From contig NZ_JBHZGK010000005.1 in the NCBI RefSeq assembly GCF_051900425.1, forward strand, positions 278,536-342,535: 64,000 nt of DNA, given 5' to 3'. This document shows, piece after piece, positions 46,333-53,404 of the stretch (positions within the stretch are counted from its first letter, which is position 1; every line of letters starts with the position of its first letter). Source of the stretch: Frateuria_A sp051900425. Lineage in GTDB: Bacteria; Pseudomonadota; Gammaproteobacteria; Xanthomonadales; Rhodanobacteraceae. Under the pieces are notes generated by a model. That model made no database searches and had not been told where the DNA came from. It saw nothing but the letters and a program-made list of their open reading frames with translations. A program made the translations under genes and the position numbers.

Positions 46333-47118
46333 ATGGCCAGTCTCGACGGCAAGGTCGCCCTCATCACCGGCGCCGCCAGCGGTATCGGCAAGGCCATCGC
46401 CGAGCGCTACGCGCGTGAAGGCGCGAGCGTGGCGATCGCGGACATCAACCTGCAGGCGGCCGAGGCCACCGCGGCGCAGATCAATGCCTCCGGCGGCCGC
46501 GCGATGGGTGTGGCCATGGACGTCACCGACGAGCACGCAGTGGACGCCGGGACCGATGCGGCAGTGCAGTCGTTTGGCCATCTGGACATCCTCATCTCCA
46601 ACGCCGGCGTGCAGATCGTCAACCCGATCGAGAGCTTCCTCTTTGCCGACTGGAAGAAGATGCTGGCGATCCACCTCGACGGCGCTTTCCTCACCACCCG
46701 TGCGGCGCTCAGGCACATGTACAGGGACGACCGCGGCGGCATCGTGATCTACATGGGCTCGGTGCATTCGCACGAGGCCTCGGTGCTCAAGGCGCCCTAC
46801 GTCACCGCCAAGCACGGCCTGCTCGGCCTGGCCCGCACGCTGGCGAAGGAGGGCGCACCGCACAACGTGCGCTCACACGTGATCTGCCCGGGCTTCGTGC
46901 GCACGCCGCTGGTGGAGAAGCAGATTCCGGAGCAGGCCAGGGAGCTGGACATCAGCGAAGAGGACGTCATCCGCAACGTGATGCTCAAGCACACCGTCGA
47001 TGGCGTGTTCACCACGCTGGATGACGTGGCGCAGGCTGCACTGTTCCTGGCCACCTTCCCCAGTGCCGCGCTGACCGGCCAGAGCCTCGTGGTCAGTCAT
47101 GGCTGGCATATGCAGTAA
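46333..47118 (+). CDS. 3-hydroxybutyrate dehydrogenase-like SDR
   Basis: 261 residues, a classical short-chain dehydrogenase. The TGAASGIGKAIAERYA cofactor loop, NAGVQ, catalytic Ser in YMGSVHSHEAS, and the YVTAKHG Tyr-Lys pair are intact. The SVHSHEAS...KHGLLGLARTLAKEG pattern and QIPEQARE insertion are close to D-3-hydroxybutyrate dehydrogenases that convert 3-hydroxybutyrate to acetoacetate. The exact substrate is inferred. Confidence 0.88.
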   Translation: MASLDGKVALITGAASGIGKAIAERYAREGASVAIADINLQAAEATAAQINASGGRAMGVAMDVTDEHAVDAGTDAAVQSFGHLDILISNAGVQIVNPIESFLFADWKKMLAIHLDGAFLTTRAALRHMYRDDRGGIVIYMGSVHSHEASVLKAPYVTAKHGLLGLARTLAKEGAPHNVRSHVICPGFVRTPLVEKQIPEQARELDISEEDVIRNVMLKHTVDGVFTTLDDVAQAALFLATFPSAALTGQSLVVSHGWHMQ

Positions 47119-47136
47119 CAGCTTCGCCCTTGGATT

Positions 47137-47221
47137 CCTGTAGGAGCGCACCTGTGCGCGACGAAATGCGGGCATCACCGCGATGCACGGCGTTGCCGGT
47201 CGCGCACAGGCTCCTACAGGG
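47137..47221. repeat. REP-like palindromic repeat, family A (copy A4)
   Basis: CTGTAGGAGCGCACCTGTGCGCGACG and GGTCGCGCACAGGCTCCTACAGG, with a 20-base loop. It lies 18 bases after the hydroxybutyrate dehydrogenase stop and is followed by a family B copy. Confidence 0.85.
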
Positions 47222-47249
47222 CGTGCGACGATCGCTGCTGGCGATGATT

Positions 47250-47315
47250 CGTAGGGTGGGCTTCAGCCCACCGGCTCTTCCGCAAGGGTGCGGGTGGGCA
47301 TAAGCCCACCCTACG
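47250..47315. repeat. Palindromic repeat, family B (copy B5)
   Basis: CGTAGGGTGGGCTTCAGCCCACC and GGTGGGCATAAGCCCACCCTACGG form nested palindromes ending one base before the stop codon of the convergent SDR gene at 47317. Confidence 0.85.
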
Positions 47316-47316
47316 G

Positions 47317-48069
47317 TCACTCGCGGTGCACCTGGAAGCCGCCGAACGACTGGCTGGTCGGCATCAGCTCGATGCGGTTGACGTTGAGGTGCGCCGGCAG
47401 GTTGGCGATCCACCACAGCGTGTCGGCGATATCGCCCGCGGTGATCGGCTGGGCGCCCGCGTAAAGCTTGTCCGAGGCGGCCTGGTCACCGCCGGTGCGT
47501 ACCAGGGTGAACTCGGTCTCGGCCATGCCCGGTTCCACCGAGGTCACGCGCACGCCGGTGCCGTGCAGGTCCGCGCGCAGGCCCAGCGAGAACTGCGAGA
47601 CGAAGGCCTTGGTGCCGCCGTACACGTTGCCGCCCGGGTAGGGGTAGGTGCTGGCGGTGGAGCTGATGTTGACGATCGCGCCGCGTCGCTCGATCAGCGT
47701 GGGCAGCAGCAGCCGGGTCAGCGTTACCAGCGCGGTGACGTTGGTGTCGATCATCTGTTTCCACTGCGCCAGCTCCGCCTGCTGCGCCGGCACCGTGCCC
47801 AGCGCCAGGCCGGCATTGTTGACCAGCAGGTCGACACCGGCGAAATCCGCGGGCAGGCCCGCGTGCGCCGCGCGCATCGCGGCCTCGTCGCGGATGTCGA
47901 AGGCCAGCGGATGCACGTGGTCGGCGCCGTGGCGATCGACGAGCTGCTGCAGGCGTTCGATACGGCGGCCGCTGGCGACCACGCGCCAGCCGCCGGCAAC
48001 GAAGCGATCGACGGTCGCGGCGCCGAAACCGGACGTGGCGCCAGTGATCCAGGCAACCTTGCCGCTCAT
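47317..48069 (-). CDS. Short-chain dehydrogenase, YdfG-like
   Basis: 250 residues. The cofactor loop TGATSGFGAATVDRF, the RR in ASGRRIERL (favouring NADP), NNAGLALG, the catalytic Ser in NISSTAST and the YGGTKAFV pair are all present. Length and the GNVYGGTKAFVSQFSLGLR motif match YdfG-type NADP-dependent 3-hydroxy acid (serine, malonic semialdehyde) dehydrogenases. It follows the SPOR gene by two bases and is part of the argS operon. Confidence 0.88.
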   Translation of the reverse strand: MSGKVAWITGATSGFGAATVDRFVAGGWRVVASGRRIERLQQLVDRHGADHVHPLAFDIRDEAAMRAAHAGLPADFAGVDLLVNNAGLALGTVPAQQAELAQWKQMIDTNVTALVTLTRLLLPTLIERRGAIVNISSTASTYPYPGGNVYGGTKAFVSQFSLGLRADLHGTGVRVTSVEPGMAETEFTLVRTGGDQAASDKLYAGAQPITAGDIADTLWWIANLPAHLNVNRIELMPTSQSFGGFQVHRE

Positions 48070-48071
48070 CT

Positions 48072-48767
48072 TTAGCGGCCTTCCTTCAGCGCGATCGCCT
48101 TGTAGCCGGCACCGGCCAGGCGGTTCTGCACCGACTCCAGCTCGGTGGCCGAGCGATACGGCCCCAGCCGCACACGGTGGAAAGTCTGGTTGCCCACCTG
48201 CACGGTCTGCACGTTGGCGACGAAACCCTGCAGCGCCAGCTTGGCCTTGAGCGCCTCGGCGTCGGCTGCATTGGGGAAAGCGCCGACCTGCAGCAGGTAA
48301 CCGCTGCCGGCCGCCGGTTGCGGCACCGCCGTGGCGGGCGCGGCCTGGATGTTCTCGCTCACCGCCGCCGGCGCATTCGGATTGGCAGCCTGTTGCTGTT
48401 GTGCCGCGGCCGCGGCCTGCGCCTGCTGGGCGGCCTGCTGTTTCTGCTGCTGCTCGGCGCGCGCCTGTGCGCTGATCTGGTCGTCGGGGATGCGGACTTC
48501 CTTCTCCGAAAGCACCGAGTAGAAGTCGTACTGCGGCTTCTTCGCCGCGCTCTCGGCCGGCGCCAGGCCCTTGTCGCCGTCGCCCTGCGCGGTGGCCTGC
48601 GGATTGGGCTGCGGGCCGGAAGGTGCCATCGGCAACATGGAGTGGCGCGTGAGCGCCACCATCGCGATCACGCCGACCGCGATGCCGATGACTGCCCAGC
48701 CCCAGGCGGGGAAGCCGCCCTTGCGGTTGCGTACGGCCTGCCGGCCCTTGCCCTTGCGTGCTGCCAT
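48072..48767 (-). CDS. SPOR domain membrane protein
   Basis: 231 residues with one transmembrane helix (about 18-40), an Ala/Gln-rich linker (QQQKQQAAQQAQ region) and a C-terminal SPOR domain (YLLQVGAFPNAADAEALKAKLALQGF ... RVRLGPYRS). SPOR domains bind denuded peptidoglycan at division sites. Its ATG overlaps the argS TAA (TAATG), as in the conserved argS-ftsN-like order. It could be an FtsN-like or DedD-like protein. Confidence 0.9.
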   Translation of the reverse strand: MAARKGKGRQAVRNRKGGFPAWGWAVIGIAVGVIAMVALTRHSMLPMAPSGPQPNPQATAQGDGDKGLAPAESAAKKPQYDFYSVLSEKEVRIPDDQISAQARAEQQQKQQAAQQAQAAAAAQQQQAANPNAPAAVSENIQAAPATAVPQPAAGSGYLLQVGAFPNAADAEALKAKLALQGFVANVQTVQVGNQTFHRVRLGPYRSATELESVQNRLAGAGYKAIALKEGR

Positions 48768-50455
48768 TACATGCTCTCCGGGGCGGAAAGGCCCAGCAGG
48801 CCCAGCCCGTTCTTCAATACTTGCCGCGTGGCCACCACCAGCGCCAGGCGCGCGTTGCGCAAGCTGGCGTCCTCGACCAGGAACTGGTGCGAGTTGTAGT
48901 AGGTGTGGAAGGCGTTGGCCAGTTCGCGCAGCCATCCGGCGAGCAGGTGCGGCTCGAGGTTGGCGGCGGCGGCGTCGACGATCTCGGGGTATTTCGACAG
49001 CTCGGTGAGCAGAATCTGCTCGTGCTCGTTGTCCAGCCGTGCCAGCTCTGCCAGGCCCTGCTCGAGGTCGACGGCAAAGCCCTTCTCGGCGGCCTGGCGC
49101 AGCACCGAACACACCCGCGCATGGGCGTACTGGATGTAGTAGACCGGGTTGTCGTTGGACTGCGAGCGGGCCAGGTCGATGTCGAACACCAACTGCGAGT
49201 CGGCCTTGCGCGAGATCAGGAAGTAGCGCGTGGCGTCGCGGCCGGCCTCGTCGATCAGGTCGCGCAGGGTCACGTAGCTGCCGGCGCGCTTGGAGATCTT
49301 CACCTCCTCGCCGCCGCGCATCACGGTGACCATCTGGTGCAGCACGTATTCGGGCCAGCCCCGGGGAATGCCGCAGTCGAGCGCCTGCAGGCCGGCCTTC
49401 ACGCGGGCGAGCGAACCGTGGTGGTCCGAGCCCAGCTCGGTGATCGCGCGGGTGTAGCCGCGCTGCCACTTGGAGCGGTGGTAGGCCACGTCCGGCACGA
49501 AATAGGTGTAGGTGCCGTCGGACTTGCGCATCACGCGGTCCTTGTCGTCACCGTAGTCGGTGGTGCGCAGCCACAGCGCGCCGCCTTCTTCGTAGGTGTG
49601 GCCGTGCGCGATGAGCTCGCGCACGGTCTCGTCCACCTTGCCGTCGGTGTAGAGCGAGGACTCCAGGAAATAGTTGTCGAAGCCGACCCCGAAGGCCTTG
49701 AGGTCCAGGTCCTGCTCGCGCCGCAGGGCGGCCACGGCGAACTGGCGGATGGCGTCGAGGTCCTCGGGATCCTTCGCGCCGGTGACGGTGTCGCCGTCGG
49801 CGACCACCGATTCCCCGGCGAGGTAGGCGCGCGCCACGTCGGCGATGTAGTCGCCGCGGTAGCCGTCCTCCGGCCAGCCCGCGTCGCCCGGAGCGAGCCC
49901 ACGCGCACGCGCCTGCACGGAGACCGCCAGGTTCTGGATCTGCACGCCGGCGTCGTTGTAGTAGAACTCGCGCTTGACGTTCCAGCCGGTGGCTTCGAGC
50001 AGGCGGGCCAGGCAATCGCCGATCGCCGCGGCGCGGCCGTGGCCCACGTGCAGCGGGCCGGTCGGGTTGGCCGAGACGAACTCCACGCCGGCGGTGGTGC
50101 CCGCGCCGGAGGCATTGCGGCCGTAGCCCTCGCCCTCGGCGAAGATGCGCCGCACTTCGGCGTGGTAGGCGCCCGCGCTCAGGAAGAAGTTGATGAAGCC
50201 GGGACCGGCGATCTCGGTCTTCTCCACCAGCGCACTGGCGGGCAGGGCGGCGACCAGCTTCTCGGCCAGCTCGCGCGGCTTCGCGCGCGCCGGTTTCGCC
50301 AGCAGCATCGCCGCGTTGGTGGCGAAATCACCGTGCTCGCGGCTGCGCGCGCGCTCCACCACGAAGGGCGGGAGCTCGAGGTCGGCGGGCAGGACGGCTT
50401 GGTCCTGCAGGGTCCGGATGGCCTGCAGCAGCAGGTCGCGCAGTGCTTGTTTCAC
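48767..50455 (-). CDS. argS: Arginyl-tRNA synthetase
   Basis: 562 residues, class I. The HIGH motif reads HVGHGRAA in NPTGPLHVGHGR, and the KMSKS equivalent reads KISKRAGS. The N-terminal Add-1 domain (VERARSREHGDFATNAA) and C-terminal anticodon-binding DALR domain are recognisable. It is first in an argS-SPOR-SDR operon. Confidence 0.98.
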   Translation of the reverse strand: MKQALRDLLLQAIRTLQDQAVLPADLELPPFVVERARSREHGDFATNAAMLLAKPARAKPRELAEKLVAALPASALVEKTEIAGPGFINFFLSAGAYHAEVRRIFAEGEGYGRNASGAGTTAGVEFVSANPTGPLHVGHGRAAAIGDCLARLLEATGWNVKREFYYNDAGVQIQNLAVSVQARARGLAPGDAGWPEDGYRGDYIADVARAYLAGESVVADGDTVTGAKDPEDLDAIRQFAVAALRREQDLDLKAFGVGFDNYFLESSLYTDGKVDETVRELIAHGHTYEEGGALWLRTTDYGDDKDRVMRKSDGTYTYFVPDVAYHRSKWQRGYTRAITELGSDHHGSLARVKAGLQALDCGIPRGWPEYVLHQMVTVMRGGEEVKISKRAGSYVTLRDLIDEAGRDATRYFLISRKADSQLVFDIDLARSQSNDNPVYYIQYAHARVCSVLRQAAEKGFAVDLEQGLAELARLDNEHEQILLTELSKYPEIVDAAAANLEPHLLAGWLRELANAFHTYYNSHQFLVEDASLRNARLALVVATRQVLKNGLGLLGLSAPESM

Positions 50456-50598
50456 GGCGTGGAATCGTCAGGCGATGGGAACCGCCAATCCTAGCAGAGC
50501 GGCCCGCGACCGGCCTTTCAGGGGCCTGGCGACGGGCGAAGGGTGCCGGCAAGCGGTGGCATCCCTGCCGGCCAGCGGGATCCAGGGCGGGACAAGTC

Positions 50599-50607
50599 TG
50601 TGGATAA
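50599..50607 (-). promoter_or_regulatory. DnaA-box match
   Basis: TGTGGATAA is the complement of the consensus TTATCCACA. It is single, with one imperfect partner 160 bases away, so it is more likely a regulatory or chance site than part of a replication origin. Confidence 0.35.
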
Positions 50608-50665
50608 GTCTGTGGGGAAAGCGATGGCGTGCGGACGTGTCCGGGCTTGACCGTGCCGTGTAAAT

Positions 50666-50690
50666 GGCTTGCAAAGAACACAAGCCTTTT
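50666..50690 (+). terminator. Possible weak Rho-independent terminator without an assigned gene
   Basis: GGCTTG and CAAGCC form a 6-base stem around CAAAGAACA, followed by TTTT. No gene on the plus strand precedes it; a small RNA end or chance hairpin are both possible. Confidence 0.3.
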
Positions 50691-50937
50691 GGAACAAGGG
50701 TTTGCGACAGCTCTTTTAGGCGCGCTTGCAGCTTGTGGTTGGCAACCCCGATCCGGGCGCGCTGTGCATAACTGGTTTCGCATGATTTCGCGACTGTCAA
50801 GGCCCTGGCTGTCATATCCCTGTCACGGGTCGATGCCAAGCTGGCTTCGTACCCGCCTTCTCCCCCGGCAGGTACGCTCCCCTGGGCGGCGCGCCCTTCC
50901 CCGGCGTGCCGCCTTTTTCGTGGGCGGTTGAACAGCT

Positions 50938-51609
50938 TCAGAGCAGGCCGCGCTCGGCCATCGACACGGGCGTGCCGTGGCCGATCACCAGATGGTCGAG
51001 CACGCGCACGCCGACCAGCTGCAGCGCCTCGCGCAGCTCGCGGGTGATCGCCCGGTCGGCGGCGCTGGGCTCGGCCACCCCGCTCGGATGGTTGTGCGCA
51101 AAGATCACGGCGCAGGCGTTGTGCTTGAGGCAGGCGCGCACCACCTCGCGCGGATGGACGCTGGCGCCATCGACGGTGCCACGGAACAGTTCCTCGAACG
51201 CCAGCACGCGATGACGGTTGTCCAGATAGAGACAGCCGAAGACCTCGTAGGGCAGGTGGCGCAGCCGGGCGGACAGGTATTCGCCGCTGTCGCGCGGGCT
51301 GCCGAGGCTGGGCAGGGCTTGCAGCTGTTCGGCGAGGCTGCGGCGGGCCAGCTCCAGCGCGGCGATGATGCGCGCGCGCTTGGCCGGCCCCAGTCCCGGC
51401 GTGGGCACCGGGCCGTCGGCACGCCCGAGCAGGGCGCCCAGGCCGCCGGCTTCGGTGAGCAGCTCGCGACCGAGGGTGATGGCGTCCTTGCCGGGCACGC
51501 CGCTGCCCAGCAGCACGGCCAGCAGTTCAGCGTCGGAAAGGGTCGCGCTGCCGTGCTGCAGCAGCTTTTCGCGCGGACGTTCGCCGCTGGGCCAGTGACG
51601 GATACTCAT
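50938..51609 (-). CDS. radC: RadC family JAB/JAMM domain protein
   Basis: 223 residues. The N-terminal helix-hairpin-helix (PTPGLGPAKRARIIAALELA) and a C-terminal JAB domain with HNHPSGVAEPSAAD (HxH-x7-D) plus upstream Glu in FEELFRGTVDGASVHPREV. It was once called DNA repair protein RadC, though this role is doubted; it is a putative metal-dependent deubiquitinase-like or nuclease-fold protein. It is divergent from coaBC, as commonly seen near coaBC and dut. Confidence 0.95.
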   Translation of the reverse strand: MSIRHWPSGERPREKLLQHGSATLSDAELLAVLLGSGVPGKDAITLGRELLTEAGGLGALLGRADGPVPTPGLGPAKRARIIAALELARRSLAEQLQALPSLGSPRDSGEYLSARLRHLPYEVFGCLYLDNRHRVLAFEELFRGTVDGASVHPREVVRACLKHNACAVIFAHNHPSGVAEPSAADRAITRELREALQLVGVRVLDHLVIGHGTPVSMAERGLL

Positions 51610-51707
51610 CCGGTCGATCGTGCCCGTCGGAGTGCGACCGGGGGCAGCAGTAGCCCTTGATGAATCCGGTAAGCTAGCGCTCCGCCCGATTGTCAGGCCC
51701 GTCCTAC

Positions 51708-52913
51708 ATGAGTCTTGCCCAACGTCGCATCCTGCTCGGCGTCTCGGCGGGTATCGCCGCCTACAAGTCCTGCGAACTGGTGCGCCGGTTGCGCGAGCAG
51801 GGTGCCGAGGTGCGTGTGGTGATGACCGAGGCGGCGACGCATTTCGTCGGCACGACCACGTTCCAGGCACTCTCCGGCCAGCCGGTGCGGGTCTCGCTGT
51901 GGGACGAGAACGCGGAAGCGGCGATGGGGCACATCGAGCTGGCGCGTTGGGCCGAGCGGGTGCTGATCGCCCCGGCCAGCGCCGATCTCCTGGCCCGCCT
52001 CGCGCATGGCCACGCCGACGACCTGCTCAGCACGCTGTGCCTGGCCAGCGCCGCGCCGCTGTACCTGGCTCCGGCGATGAACCAGCAAATGTGGGCGCAT
52101 CCGGCAGTGCAGTCCAACCTGACCGTGCTCCGCTCGCGCGGGGTGAACGTGCTCGGCCCGGCCGCAGGCGAGCAGGCCTGTGGCGACATCGGTTCGGGAC
52201 GCATGCTCGAAGCGACCGAACTGCGCGACGCGCTGGCCGCGTCCTTCGGCAGCGGCACGCTGGCCGGCCTGCGCGTGGTGGTGAGCGCCGGGCCCACCTA
52301 TGAAGACATCGACCCGGTGCGTTTCATCGGCAACCGCAGTTCCGGCCGTATGGGTTTTGCCGTCGCCGAGGCGGCGGCCACCGCCGGCGCGCAGGTGACG
52401 CTGGTCGCCGGCCCGGTCAGCCTGCCGACCCCTGCCGGCGTGGCGTACCGCGTGGACGTGCGCAGCGCCGCGCAGATGCGCGAGGCGGTGCTGGTCGCCG
52501 CCAGTTCGGCCGACATCTACATCGGCGCCGCCGCGGTGGGCGACTATCGCCCCGCCCAGGTGTCCGAGCGCAAGCTCAAGAAGCACGACGGCGCCCCGCT
52601 GGTGCTCGACCTGGCCGAGAACCCGGACATCCTCAAGGATCTGGCCGCCGTGCACCCGCATCCGTTCCTGGTCGGCTTCGCCGCCGAAACGCACGACGTG
52701 GCGGCGTACGCCCAGGACAAACTCGCCCGCAAGGGCCTGGACATGATCGCCGCCAACCGGGTTGGCGCGGGCCTGGGCTTCGAGGCCGACGACAACGCAT
52801 TGAGCCTCTACTGGGCAGGTGGTGGCGAGGAGCTGCCGCGGGCCTCCAAGCGCGAGCTGGCCGCGCGGCTGGTCGAATCTGTTGCCGCGCGCTACCGGGC
52901 GGTGCGCGCATGA
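51708..52913 (+). CDS. coaBC: Phosphopantothenoylcysteine synthetase/decarboxylase
   Basis: 401 residues, bifunctional. The CoaC flavoprotein half starts RRILLGVSAGIAAYKSCEL and has the active Cys in EQACGDIGSGRM; the CoaB half has NRSSGRMGFAVAEAA and the catalytic Lys in KLKKHDG. It makes 4'-phosphopantetheine for coenzyme A. The start at 51708 fits the family. The stop overlaps dut as ATGA. Confidence 0.97.
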   Translation: MSLAQRRILLGVSAGIAAYKSCELVRRLREQGAEVRVVMTEAATHFVGTTTFQALSGQPVRVSLWDENAEAAMGHIELARWAERVLIAPASADLLARLAHGHADDLLSTLCLASAAPLYLAPAMNQQMWAHPAVQSNLTVLRSRGVNVLGPAAGEQACGDIGSGRMLEATELRDALAASFGSGTLAGLRVVVSAGPTYEDIDPVRFIGNRSSGRMGFAVAEAAATAGAQVTLVAGPVSLPTPAGVAYRVDVRSAAQMREAVLVAASSADIYIGAAAVGDYRPAQVSERKLKKHDGAPLVLDLAENPDILKDLAAVHPHPFLVGFAAETHDVAAYAQDKLARKGLDMIAANRVGAGLGFEADDNALSLYWAGGGEELPRASKRELAARLVESVAARYRAVRA

Positions 52914-53365
52914 TCGATGTCGAACTGAAGATCCTCGACCCGCGTCTGGGTGAAGCGATTCCGCTGCCCGAGCCGGCCACGCTCGGCAGCGCCGGCATGG
53001 ACCTGCGCGCGGCGATCGAGGCGCCGCTCACCCTGGCGCCGGGCGAGAGTGCGCTGGTGCCCAGCGGCATCGCCATCCACATCGGCGACCCGAACTGGTG
53101 CGCGCTGATCGTGCCGCGCTCGGGACTGGGCCACAAACACGGGCTGGTGATGGGCAATCTGGTCGGAGTGATTGACGCCGATTACCAGGGGCCGCTGATG
53201 ATTTCCTGCTGGAACCGCGGGGCCGCCGCGTACACCATCGGCGTGGGCGACCGCATCGCCCAGCTGCTGCTGGTCCCGGTGGCGCAGGCGCGGCTGCGGG
53301 TGGTGGAGGAGTTCGCCCCTTCCGCGCGTGGCGCGGGCGGGTTCGGCTCGACCGGCATCAAGTGA
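52910..53365 (+). CDS. dut: dUTP diphosphatase
   Basis: 151 residues. All five trimeric dUTPase motifs are visible: AGMDLRA, PRSGLGHKHGL, GNLVGVIDADYQGPL, GDRIAQLLLVP and GAGGFGSTG. It hydrolyses dUTP to dUMP, keeping uracil out of DNA. Four-base overlap with coaBC and the neighbouring algC follow the Pseudomonas order coaBC-dut-algC. Confidence 0.98.
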   Translation: MIDVELKILDPRLGEAIPLPEPATLGSAGMDLRAAIEAPLTLAPGESALVPSGIAIHIGDPNWCALIVPRSGLGHKHGLVMGNLVGVIDADYQGPLMISCWNRGAAAYTIGVGDRIAQLLLVPVAQARLRVVEEFAPSARGAGGFGSTGIK

Positions 53366-53404
53366 AGCCTGGCATCAACTGACGTTGTGATCGGCGGGGG
53401 CGAG

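Larger units (their letters stand above)
50456..50937. other. 482-base intergenic region between argS and radC
   Basis: No convincing gene. It is visibly less GC-rich than its surroundings, particularly 50640-50830. It holds one perfect DnaA-box match (50599-50607), a near match TGTGCATAA at 50763, and a hairpin with a T-run on the plus strand (50666-50690). It should include the argS promoter. A 123-residue open frame on the minus strand (50468-50839) lacks any protein-like pattern. Confidence 0.6.

Noticed and set aside
48758..50494. A 578-codon frame antisense to argS
   Set aside because: It is the shadow of a fully conserved arginyl-tRNA synthetase; no ribosome site or family motif.
50599..50771. 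A replication origin suggested by DnaA-box matches
   Set aside because: Only one perfect and one imperfect box, no dnaA/dnaN genes, and no strongly AT-rich unwinding region.
50468..50839. A 123-residue minus-strand frame in the argS-radC gap
   Set aside because: The composition is not protein-like, it overlaps the probable argS promoter, and no start signal is visible.
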